A DNA stretch of 64,000 bases from Ectopseudomonas composti (GTDB lineage: Bacteria; Pseudomonadota; Gammaproteobacteria; Pseudomonadales; Pseudomonadaceae): positions 150,941 to 214,940 of the forward strand of contig NZ_FOWP01000009.1 of NCBI RefSeq assembly GCF_900115475.1. Reading direction: 5' to 3'. Of this stretch, positions 50,733 through 57,725 are shown in pieces (the stretch's first letter is position 1; the number at the start of each line of letters is the position of its first letter). The translations under genes and the position numbers were made by a program. A model generated the notes under the pieces. It saw only the letters and a program-made list of their open reading frames with translations. It had not been told where the DNA came from and ran no database searches.

Positions 50733-51046
50733 GACGAGCTCTCCTTATTGCTAGCGTCATTATTGTTTTCCAGCGCGAGCCTGGAGAAGCAAGGCAAATT
50801 TTGCAAGCCGTTACCTATATTGCCGGCTCTCTCGGGGGGCTTTGAGGCCTGCAGGTGGCAGCAATGGGCGCCTGTACCTGCCCCTCAAGTGGTACAAAAG
50901 GGGGGCAAACAGGTGGTACAAAGTGTCTTGCAGGCAGCCCCAGGAGGTCGCCTACAATGGCCTCGATTTCCATTTTTCTGCGTGGTCTGGTGAAGACCGC
51001 TTCAGAGGTGGCGCTGACTCATGAAGGCTCTAGAACGGGCTTTTTA
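50733..51046. other. 314-bp right-end non-coding segment
   Basis: This lies between the DUF4236 gene and attR and shows no gene. It holds two GTGGTACAA repeats (50889-50897, 50913-50921) and a promoter-like pair (TTGCAG 50928-50933, TACAAT 50953-50958, 19-nt spacer) pointing into the right ffs copy. The last bases before the repeat are GGCTTTTTA. Confidence 0.5.
50889..50921. other. Candidate right arm-type integrase sites
   Basis: Exact GTGGTACAA at 50889-50897 and 50913-50921, spaced 24 bp start to start, match the left-arm site at 42826. They are about 130-155 bp from the right repeat, an arrangement expected of arm-type sites. Confidence 0.5.
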
Positions 51047-51173
51047 GCAGCGTTATGGTGGCCCTGCCGGTCCCCTCGCAATGATTACCCGTTAACCTGG
51101 TCAGGCCCGGAAGGGAGCAGCCACAGCGGGAACATCGTGTGCCGGGGTGTGGCTGGTGGGGTCCACCTCCAGT
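51047..51173. repeat. Right attachment repeat (attR), identical 127-bp copy
   Basis: Identical to 42653-42779. Only the element's own end sequence precedes it. Downstream of it is ordinary chromosome: a terminator, the DUF3509 genes and dnaX. The element between the repeats spans 42780-51046, about 8.3 kb. Confidence 0.92.
51057..51170 (+). ncRNA. ffs: 4.5S RNA (SRP RNA), second full copy at the right junction
   Basis: The entire mature-RNA sequence is repeated with no changes from the left copy. It lacks the native promoter: only 10 bases upstream of the mature end are shared. A candidate promoter from the element (50928-50958) may drive it, giving a longer leader. The probable native ffs terminator follows at 51206. 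Confidence 0.9.
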
Positions 51174-51205
51174 TTTCCAGGCCTCCCTCTATCTCAGTAT
51201 CCCCA

Positions 51206-51226
51206 GCGCCTATCTGGCGTTTTTTT
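51206..51226 (+). terminator. Intrinsic terminator after the right ffs copy
   Basis: GCGCC (51206-51210), loop TATCT, GGCGT (51216-51220), then six more T residues. Short GC stem and T run fit the native ffs terminator, now at the far end of the inserted element. Confidence 0.7.
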
Positions 51227-51239
51227 GCTGTGCGCAATA

Positions 51240-51268
51240 AAAAGCCCGCGCTTTGGGCGCGGGCTTTT
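51240..51268. terminator. Strong bidirectional terminator
   Basis: AAAAGCCCGCGC (51240-51251) and GCGCGGGCTTTT (51257-51268) pair perfectly around a 5-nt loop. A and T runs on either side make it work both ways: for ffs-side transcripts and for the convergent DUF3509 gene. Confidence 0.85.
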
Positions 51269-51282
51269 GGCTGTTTGCAGGC

Positions 51283-51570
51283 TCAGGCGATGCGGTAATT
51301 CAACACGCTGTCCTGTTCCTTGAGCGTCTTGCGCAGATCGGCTGGGATATTGCCGGCCCTTACGGCCAGTTCCAGGCGAATTTCTTCCAGGCTCTGGGCG
51401 AAGGCATTCTGGTCGGCGATTTGTGGCTTGGCCAGGACGCGGCTATAGACAGTGCTGTCGCTCTCGTCGAGCAGGGCGAGGATGATGCTGCCATCCGGGC
51501 GAGGCGAGCTGAAGCTGGCGCGCAGCGGATTGAACAGGTGATCGACGAGCTGTTGGTTGGTGAGTTCCAT
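51283..51570 (-). CDS. DUF3509 family protein (first)
   Basis: A 95-residue protein of the Pseudomonas-restricted DUF3509 family. It shows the pattern of a folded small protein: LFNPLRASFSSPRPDGSIIL then ALLDESDSTVYSRVL, and a helical end. No signal peptide. Function unknown. The ATG at 51570 starts the family pattern MELTNQQLVDHL. It is followed by the strong terminator and preceded 53 bp upstream by a second member. Confidence 0.75.
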   Translation of the reverse strand: MELTNQQLVDHLFNPLRASFSSPRPDGSIILALLDESDSTVYSRVLAKPQIADQNAFAQSLEEIRLELAVRAGNIPADLRKTLKEQDSVLNYRIA

Positions 51571-51623
51571 GTCCTACTCCATCCTGAGGTTGGTCACCTT
51601 CGACCTCGGGATGGCCGATTGGT

Positions 51624-51845
51624 TCAGGCGATGAGCGACTGGCGGGTGCGTTCGATCACCTGTTGCAGCGAGTCGTCGCTGTACTGGCCAGGGTAGAGTC
51701 GCTGGCTGTACTGGGCGATACCGGTCTTGTCGACCAGGGTAAAGCTGAAGCTGCCCTTGCGTGCGGCCTGGATACGGCAGTCGAACGGAGCGAAGGCGTG
51801 AGTCAGGGTGCTGATGGCTTTCTGAATTTGATGTTGAGTGTTCAT
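51624..51845 (-). CDS. DUF3509 family protein (second)
   Basis: A 73-residue paralogue of the downstream gene: FAPFDCRIQAARKGSFSFTL then VDKTGIAQYSQRLYPGQYSD. The frame stays open to 51956, but the ATG at 51845 gives a start like the paralogue (MNTQHQIQKAISTLTHAF). AAGGAA is a few bases further upstream. The two tandem copies suggest duplication. Function unknown. Confidence 0.7.
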   Translation of the reverse strand: MNTQHQIQKAISTLTHAFAPFDCRIQAARKGSFSFTLVDKTGIAQYSQRLYPGQYSDDSLQQVIERTRQSLIA

Positions 51846-52309
51846 TTTTCTAGGTCTTTCCTTAAAGCATGTGCGCTTCGTTGCGCGTGGTGTAGCTCCA
51901 TGTGGTTGGCCGAAAAGCGGCCATAGCATGTCAACCGATCGGAGCTTGATTAGCACGATAAAGTTCCATTGTTACGGTTCTTCGGCGTGGTCGGTACGTC
52001 GGAGGCAGGCAGAGGAACTGCACCGATAAACGGCGAGTTGGCCTGATCAGTCAGCAGATGGGATCGGGGAGGGCGGCAGTGCGCAGATGCGCTAGACGTT
52101 GAACCGGGAAACCAGCGAGGGGGCGCAAAGGCCTTTTTGACTTACAGCGTGGTACGAACGGGGCGGATCATACGCGGTTGTTCAAGAATTGACCAGCGCT
52201 ATTTATAGAGTCCGTGTGCGACGTCTACAGGGTTCGGTTGGCGGATGCAATTTGCTGGTTGCTCCGCTAGGATTAGCCCACTTTTGCTTTCCTCACATGA
52301 CGGTTTTCC
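51846..52309. other. 464-bp gap upstream of dnaX
   Basis: I see no gene here on either strand. It must hold the promoters of the divergent DUF3509 gene and of dnaX; no clear boxes were fixed. The antisense frame across the dnaX 5' end is a shadow. Confidence 0.5.
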
Positions 52310-54397
52310 ATGAGTTATCAGGTTCTTGCACGTAAATGGCGTCCGCGCTCGTTCCGCGAAATGGTCGGCCAGACGCATGTGCTCAGAGCCCTGATCAATG
52401 CCCTGGACAGCCAGCGCCTGCACCACGCCTACCTGTTCACCGGTACGCGCGGCGTGGGCAAGACCACTATCGCGCGGATCATCGCCAAGTGCCTGAACTG
52501 CGAAACCGGCATCAGCTCCACCCCCTGCGGCACCTGTTCGGTGTGTCGGGAGATCGACGAGGGGCGCTTCGTCGACCTGATCGAAGTGGACGCCGCCAGC
52601 CGCACCAAGGTCGAAGACACCCGTGAGCTGCTCGACAACGTGCAGTATTCGCCGAGCCGTGGCCGCTTCAAGGTCTACCTGATCGACGAAGTGCACATGC
52701 TCTCCACCAGTTCCTTCAACGCCCTGTTGAAGACGCTGGAAGAGCCGCCGCCCCACGTCAAATTCCTCCTCGCTACCACCGACCCGCAGAAGCTGCCGGT
52801 CACCGTGCTATCGCGCTGCCTGCAGTTCTCCCTGAAGAACATGCCGCCGGAGCGCGTGGTCGAGCACCTGACTCACGTACTGACCGCCGAGAACGTGCCG
52901 TTCGAGGACGACGCCCTGTGGCTGCTCGGCCGCGCTGCCGATGGTTCGATGCGCGACGCCATGAGCCTGACCGACCAGGCCATCGCCTTCGGTGAAGGCA
53001 AGGTGTTGGCGGCCGATGTGCGCGCCATGCTCGGTACGCTTGATCACGGTCAGGTCTACGGCGTGCTGCATGCGTTGATCGAAGGCGATGCGCGGGCGCT
53101 GATCGAGGCGGTGCGTCACCTCGCCGAGCAGGGGCCGGACTGGAATGGCGTGCTGGCGGAAATGCTCAACGTTCTGCACCGTGTCGCCATCGCCCAGGCG
53201 CTGCCCGATGCCGTCGACAATGGCCAGGGCGATCGCGAGCGTGTGCTGCAGCTGGCTCAGGCCCTGCCGGCCGAAGACGTGCAGTTCTACTATCAGATGG
53301 GCTTGATCGGTCGTCGTGATCTACCTCTGGCACCCGAGCCGCGTGGTGGCTTCGAGATGGCGCTGTTGCGGATGTTGGCCTTCCGTCCGGCAGGGGCCGA
53401 CGATGCGCCCAGGGTCACGCTAAAGCCCTTGGGGATCAGCCAGGCCACTGCTGATTCCCAACAGAGTCGAGTGGCCGGCACCGCTATGCCGGCTCCTGCA
53501 CCTGTGCTTTCTTCGCCAGCGCCGGTGGTCGCGCCGGCAGCTGCTGCGCCTGCCCTGGTGGAGGTGGTTTCGGCCTCGCCAGCGCCTGTCGTTGAACCTG
53601 CCGTGAGTGAGCCGGAAGCGCAGGTTGAGCCTCCAGTTGCAGCGACCGCTATCGTTGCCCCTGAGCCTGAGCCTGAGCCTGAGCCCGCAGCGCCTGTCGC
53701 TGTCGATGTGCCTTGGGCAACGGCCACACCTGCGGAGCCTGTGGCCGAGCCTGCTCAATCCGTCGCTCCGGCTGTGCCTGAGGTGAAGGCCGCAGAGCCT
53801 GAAGCCTTGGTAGCGACTGCGCTTGCCACGCCGAGCGAGCCTGTGCCGCCTGTGGTGGAAGCCGAGGGCGGTGACGATGAGCCGCCGCCCGGCGACTACG
53901 ACTATGTCGAGATGGACGCCGAAACGCTCGATTACGATTTCGGTCACGCCGAAGCCGAGACGCCTGCGGTCGAAGAACCATTGCCGGCCGCCAAGCCGGC
54001 TACCGGTCTGGCGGCCGAGTGGCTGTCACTGTTCCCGCAGCTTGGCCTGGGCGGCATGACCGGTAGCATCGCTGCCAACTGCACCCTGATCGAGGCCAAT
54101 GGCGACGACTGGCTGCTGCACCTTGACCCGGCGCACAGCGCGCTGTTCAACCCGACTCAGCAGCGTCGTCTGAATGATGCGCTGAACCAGCAGCAGGGGC
54201 GCAGCATCAAATTACGCATCGAGCTGTGCAAGCCCGAGCAGGAGACCCCGGCGCAGGCCGCCGCCCGCCGCCGCGCCGACCGCCAGCGCAGCGCCGAGGC
54301 GTCGATCCATGCCGATCCGCTGGTGCAGCACATGATTCAGCAGTTCGCCGCGAAGATACGCGACGACAGCATCGAACCTATTGATACTCCCAGTTAA
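52310..54397 (+). CDS. dnaX: DNA polymerase III subunit gamma/tau
   Basis: A 695-residue clamp-loader subunit. The AAA+ ATPase core (about 1-230) has the Walker A GTRGVGKTT, the zinc module CLNCETGISSTPCGTCSVC, Walker B LIDEVHML and the sensor region. A collar region (to about 370) follows. A long Pro/Ala/Glu-rich linker (about 385-540, with PEPEPEPEPAAP) connects to the C-terminal domain that binds the alpha subunit and helicase in tau. No A AAA AAG slippery site is seen, so the E. coli frameshift route to gamma is unlikely. It is followed by ybaB. Confidence 0.95.
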   Translation: MSYQVLARKWRPRSFREMVGQTHVLRALINALDSQRLHHAYLFTGTRGVGKTTIARIIAKCLNCETGISSTPCGTCSVCREIDEGRFVDLIEVDAASRTKVEDTRELLDNVQYSPSRGRFKVYLIDEVHMLSTSSFNALLKTLEEPPPHVKFLLATTDPQKLPVTVLSRCLQFSLKNMPPERVVEHLTHVLTAENVPFEDDALWLLGRAADGSMRDAMSLTDQAIAFGEGKVLAADVRAMLGTLDHGQVYGVLHALIEGDARALIEAVRHLAEQGPDWNGVLAEMLNVLHRVAIAQALPDAVDNGQGDRERVLQLAQALPAEDVQFYYQMGLIGRRDLPLAPEPRGGFEMALLRMLAFRPAGADDAPRVTLKPLGISQATADSQQSRVAGTAMPAPAPVLSSPAPVVAPAAAAPALVEVVSASPAPVVEPAVSEPEAQVEPPVAATAIVAPEPEPEPEPAAPVAVDVPWATATPAEPVAEPAQSVAPAVPEVKAAEPEALVATALATPSEPVPPVVEAEGGDDEPPPGDYDYVEMDAETLDYDFGHAEAETPAVEEPLPAAKPATGLAAEWLSLFPQLGLGGMTGSIAANCTLIEANGDDWLLHLDPAHSALFNPTQQRRLNDALNQQQGRSIKLRIELCKPEQETPAQAAARRRADRQRSAEASIHADPLVQHMIQQFAAKIRDDSIEPIDTPS

Positions 54398-54420
54398 TTC
54401 AGAACACCGAGGATAGCGAC

Positions 54421-54747
54421 ATGATGAAAGGTGGCATGGCAGGCCTGATGAAGCAGGCTCAGCAGATGCAGGAAAAAATGCAGAAGATGCAGGAAGAACT
54501 GGCCAATGCCGAAGTCACCGGTCAGTCCGGTGCCGGTCTGGTCAGCGTGGTGATGACTGGTCGTCACGACGTCAAGCGCATCACTCTGGATGACAGCCTG
54601 ATGCAGGAAGACAAGGAAGTGCTTGAAGACCTGATCGCCGCTGCCGTCAACGACGCCGTGCGCAAGGTCGAGCAGAACAGCCAGGACAAGATGTCCGGCA
54701 TGACTGCAGGTATGCAGCTCCCCCCTGGCTTCAAAATGCCTTTCTGA
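54421..54747 (+). CDS. ybaB: YbaB/EbfC nucleoid-associated protein
   Basis: A 108-residue DNA-binding protein of the YbaB/EbfC family. MMKGGMAGLMKQAQQMQEKM is a helical tweezer start; GQSGAGLVSVVMTGRHDVKRI is the conserved core. It lies between dnaX and recR as in most gammaproteobacteria. The ATG is 23 bp after dnaX with GAGGATAGCGAC before it. Confidence 0.93.
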   Translation: MMKGGMAGLMKQAQQMQEKMQKMQEELANAEVTGQSGAGLVSVVMTGRHDVKRITLDDSLMQEDKEVLEDLIAAAVNDAVRKVEQNSQDKMSGMTAGMQLPPGFKMPF

Positions 54748-54905
54748 CAGGCTTCGTGTCGTCCAGTCGACGCACATGGCGGCGTTGCCGGCGAACTCGG
54801 AATCCTCATGTGCTCCAGCACACTGCGGTTCCTCGTCCGCCGGCGCCTTGCCCTGCACGCCGCCTGATCGCCACTCTTACTTGTGTTGATCGCATGTTCA
54901 GTTCG

Positions 54906-54927
54906 TAGGGTGGGCTTTAGCCCACCA
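54906..54927. repeat. Short palindrome between ybaB and recR
   Basis: TAGGGTGGGCTTTAGCCCAC with A at the end forms a GTGGGCT/AGCCCAC hairpin with a 2-nt loop. It is a member of the intergenic repeats of this genome. Confidence 0.6.
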
Positions 54928-54959
54928 GATCATTGCTCGCCAACTTTTGCAGGACTTCC

Positions 54960-55559
54960 ATGAGCTTCAGCCCCCTGATTCGCCAGTTGATCGACTCCCT
55001 GCGCATCCTGCCTGGCGTAGGGCAGAAGACCGCGCAACGCATGGCGCTGCAGCTGCTCGAACGTGATCGCAGCGGCGGTCAGCGTTTGGCGCAGGCGCTG
55101 AATGCGGCGATGGAGGGCGTAGGGCACTGCAAGCGTTGCCGCAGCCTGAGCGAAGACGAGATCTGCCAGTTGTGCCTGGACGAGCGCCGCGACGACAGTC
55201 TGCTGTGCGTGGTCGAAGGACCGATGGATGTGCACGCTGTCGAGCAGACCGGTTTTCGCGGTCGTTACTTCGTGCTCAAGGGGCACCTGTCGCCGCTCGA
55301 TGGCCTGGGGCCAGAGGCGATTGGTATTCCTGCGCTGCTGGAGCGCATCGAGGCCGGTGCGTTCAGCGAAGTGATCCTGGCGACCAACCCGACGGTAGAG
55401 GGCGAGGCTACAGCGCACTACATCGCGCAGATTCTTGCTGGCAAAGGTCTGGTTGCCTCGCGTATTGCCCACGGCATGCCGCTCGGTGGTGAGCTGGAGC
55501 TGGTCGATGGCGGCACCTTGGCGCATGCACTGGCCGGTCGGCGCCCGATCAGCTTGTAA
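54960..55559 (+). CDS. recR: Recombination protein RecR
   Basis: A 199-residue RecFOR-pathway protein that helps load RecA at gaps. HhH (LRILPGVGQKTAQRMALQLL) is at the N terminus, the zinc finger is CKRCRSLSEDEICQLC, and the TOPRIM domain has VVEGPMDVHAVE and TNPTVEGEATAHY. The C terminus ends AGRRPISL. The ATG at 54960, after AGGACTTCC, gives the normal length. Confidence 0.95.
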   Translation: MSFSPLIRQLIDSLRILPGVGQKTAQRMALQLLERDRSGGQRLAQALNAAMEGVGHCKRCRSLSEDEICQLCLDERRDDSLLCVVEGPMDVHAVEQTGFRGRYFVLKGHLSPLDGLGPEAIGIPALLERIEAGAFSEVILATNPTVEGEATAHYIAQILAGKGLVASRIAHGMPLGGELELVDGGTLAHALAGRRPISL

Positions 55560-55588
55560 TTCATCAAGCCGCCGCACTCGGAGTGCCT

Positions 55589-56170
55589 GTGATTAACGAC
55601 ACTCTGCGCCGTATTGCTCTGTTGTTTCTGCTCGCCGCGCCTCTGGTTGCACAGGCTGCTCAATGCCCGACTGGGCAGATCCAGGTTTGCCTGGGGGCTT
55701 CCTGTCTGTGTGTGCCGGATCCAGTGCGGGTGCGCGAAGACGGTGTGAACCTGGCTGCTGCCCGTCTCGAGGCGTGGTTGTTGCAGTCGCGCCAGGCAGC
55801 GCTACGCGCTGGCACCGAGCCCATTCCTCTGATGATTCGCGCACAGCTCGCGCCGTTTTACGACGATGCGCTGCTCGATGAAGCGCGCTATCGCGTGGGC
55901 ATTACCGACGAGATGGACGCCGCCACCGTCATGCTGCAGAACCCTGATGTACAGGCCGTGACGCTGGTCGATGTGGTGGTGTTCCGCAGCGCCGATGCCG
56001 CAGCGCAGGACGCGGCGCTGTGGGCGCATGAGCTTTGGCATGTGCAGCAGTATCGTGAGTGGGGCACCGATGGTTTCGCCCAGCGCTACACGCGCAATTT
56101 CCAGTCGGTGGAAGGGCCAGCCTACGAGATGGGCGAGCGGGTGAGAAAGGCGTTGCGCGAGCAGAAATGA
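55589..56170 (+). CDS. Secreted HExxH protein, putative metalloprotease
   Basis: A 193-residue exported protein. Signal peptide to about residue 25 (LLAAPLVAQAA), then a Cys-rich start (QCPTGQIQVCLGASCLCV). The C-terminal half has the zinc motif HELWHVQQYREWG near 150, with Q/W around it as in DUF4157-like and eCIS-associated domains. Peptidase activity is not proven. GTG at 55589 (after GGAG) is chosen over GTG at 55583. It lies alone between recR and the acyl-CoA dehydrogenase. Confidence 0.6.
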   Translation: MINDTLRRIALLFLLAAPLVAQAAQCPTGQIQVCLGASCLCVPDPVRVREDGVNLAAARLEAWLLQSRQAALRAGTEPIPLMIRAQLAPFYDDALLDEARYRVGITDEMDAATVMLQNPDVQAVTLVDVVVFRSADAAAQDAALWAHELWHVQQYREWGTDGFAQRYTRNFQSVEGPAYEMGERVRKALREQK

Positions 56171-56186
56171 AACGCTCGCTTGAAAA

Positions 56187-56202
56187 CCAAGCAAGCGCTA
56201 GG
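56187..56202. promoter_or_regulatory. AtuR-like operator upstream of the acyl-CoA dehydrogenase
   Basis: CCAAGCAAGCGCTAGG matches 15 of 16 bases of the atuA-atuR operator CCAAGCAAGCGCTTGG at 5012. It lies 34 bp before the start codon of the dehydrogenase at 56237. It suggests that AtuR, or a related TetR repressor, controls this gene. Confidence 0.65.
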
Positions 56203-56236
56203 TTAGGGTGGTCAAAACAATAACGGGAGTACCCGC

Positions 56237-57385
56237 ATGGCCGCCTCGCTGTCGTATTTCGATGAATCTCACCAACTGATTCGTGATTCCGTTCGACGCT
56301 TCGTCGAGCGCGAGATCCTGCCGTATATCGACGAGTGGGAGGAGGCCGAGGAATTCCCTCGTGAGCTGTACCTCAAGGCCGGCGCCGCGGGCATTCTCGG
56401 TATCGGTTACCCGGAACAGTACGGTGGCAGCTACGAGGGTGACGTGTTCGCCAAGGTGGCGGCCAGCGAGGAGCTGATGCGCAGTGGCTCGGGCGGTTTG
56501 GTGGCCGGGCTCGGCTCGCTGGATATCGGTTTGCCGCCCATCGTCAAATGGGCCAAGCCTGCGGTGCGTGAGCGCGTGGCGCCGCAGGTGCTGGCCGGCG
56601 AGAAGATCATGGCGCTGGCGGTGACCGAGCCTTCCGGTGGTTCCGATGTGGCCAATCTCAAGACCCGCGCCGTGCGAGACGGCGATCACTACCGCATCAG
56701 CGGCAGCAAGACCTTCATCACCAGTGGCGTGCGTGCCGATTACTACACGGTGGCGGTGCGCACCGGTAGCGAAGGATTTGGTGGTGTGAGTCTGTTACTG
56801 GTGGAGAAGGGCACGCCGGGCTTTAGCGTCGGGCGCAAGCTGAAGAAGATGGGCTGGTGGGCGTCGGATACCGCCGAGCTGTTCTTCGACGACTGCCGGG
56901 TGCCGGTGGAGAACCTGATCGGCGTGGAGAACGCCGGCTTTGCCTGCATCATGGCCAACTTCCAGAGCGAGCGTCTGAGCTTGGCGATCATGGCCAACAT
57001 GACCGCGCAACTGGCGTTGGAAGAGTCCATGAAATGGGCGCGCGAGCGCCAGGCATTTGGCAAGCCGGTGGGCAAGTTCCAGGTGCTCAAGCACCGCCTG
57101 GCCGAGATGGCCACGCAACTGGAGGTTTCCCGTGAATTCACCTACCGCCAGGCCGCGCAAATGGCGGCCGGCAGGAGCGTGATCAAGGAGATTTCCATGG
57201 CCAAGAACTTCGCCACCGATATTGCCGACCGCCTGACCTACGATGCCGTGCAGATCATGGGTGGGATGGGATATATGCGCGAGTCTCTCGTCGAGCGCCT
57301 GTACCGCGACAACCGCATCCTCTCCATCGGCGGTGGCACGCGCGAGATCATGAACGAGATCATCGCCAAGCAGATGGGATTGTAG
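56237..57385 (+). CDS. Acyl-CoA dehydrogenase (AtuD-related type)
   Basis: A 382-residue FAD-dependent acyl-CoA dehydrogenase. AVTEPSGGSDVANLKT is the flavin/substrate middle-domain motif. The C-terminal domain has QIMGGMGYMRES and LSIGGGTREIMNEIIAKQ. Catalytic glutamate would be in the GGGTREIM region (as TREI). Its place after recR is, as I recall, shared with P. aeruginosa, where an AtuD-like paralogue sits. An AtuR-like operator precedes it. Its 3' end is repeated twice downstream. Substrate: a terpenyl or branched acyl-CoA is inferred. Confidence 0.85.
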   Translation: MAASLSYFDESHQLIRDSVRRFVEREILPYIDEWEEAEEFPRELYLKAGAAGILGIGYPEQYGGSYEGDVFAKVAASEELMRSGSGGLVAGLGSLDIGLPPIVKWAKPAVRERVAPQVLAGEKIMALAVTEPSGGSDVANLKTRAVRDGDHYRISGSKTFITSGVRADYYTVAVRTGSEGFGGVSLLLVEKGTPGFSVGRKLKKMGWWASDTAELFFDDCRVPVENLIGVENAGFACIMANFQSERLSLAIMANMTAQLALEESMKWARERQAFGKPVGKFQVLKHRLAEMATQLEVSREFTYRQAAQMAAGRSVIKEISMAKNFATDIADRLTYDAVQIMGGMGYMRESLVERLYRDNRILSIGGGTREIMNEIIAKQMGL

Positions 57386-57647
57386 AGGCGGCATTTGGGC
57401 CTCAATGGCGCGAATCCCTAATCGAGCGCCTGTACCGCGACAACCGCATCCTCTCCATCGGCGGTGGCACGCGAGAAATCATGAACGAGATCATCGCCAA
57501 GCAGATGGGATTGTAGAGGCGGCATTTGGGCCTCAATGGCGCGAATCCCTAATCGAGCGCCTGTACCGCGACAACCGCATCCTCTCCATCGGCGGTGGCA
57601 CGCGAGAGATCATGAGCGAGATCATCGCCAAGCAGATGGGGCTCTAG
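57291..57647 (+). repeat. 131-bp tandem triplication of the acyl-CoA dehydrogenase 3' end
   Basis: The 3' coding end (from TCGAGCGCCT at 57291) recurs at 57422 and 57553, a period of exactly 131 bp. Stops lie at 57383-57385, 57514-57516 and 57645-57647. The copies are not identical: changes include AACGAG to AGCGAG and GGATTG to GGGCTC in copy 3. The unit would give the frame WRESLIERLYRDNRILSIGG, as if copied from a homologous gene. Period 131 is not a multiple of 3, so copies 2 and 3 are not read from the gene's start. Confidence 0.9.
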
Positions 57648-57668
57648 ATATCAGGCTCGGGAGAATCC

Positions 57669-57692
57669 GTAGGAGCGGCCTCAGCCGCGATT
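57669..57692. repeat. GTAGGAGCGGC repeat unit
   Basis: GTAGGAGCGGCCTCAGCCGC followed by GATTA is a single REP-like half element just after the triplication. It is in the gap before the convergent AraC gene. Confidence 0.6.
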
Positions 57693-57725
57693 AGAGATGG
57701 CGCTGAGTCGAGGCGCCTCTCTTTG

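Noticed and set aside
53293..53947. Antisense frames across the dnaX linker
   Set aside because: They are low-complexity by-products of the Pro/Ala-rich linker, with no start signals or families.
57405..57647. An 80-codon frame ending like the acyl-CoA dehydrogenase
   Set aside because: It is produced by the 131-bp tandem copies, with a frame-shifted start and no separate ribosome-binding site; it is remnant DNA, not an independent gene.
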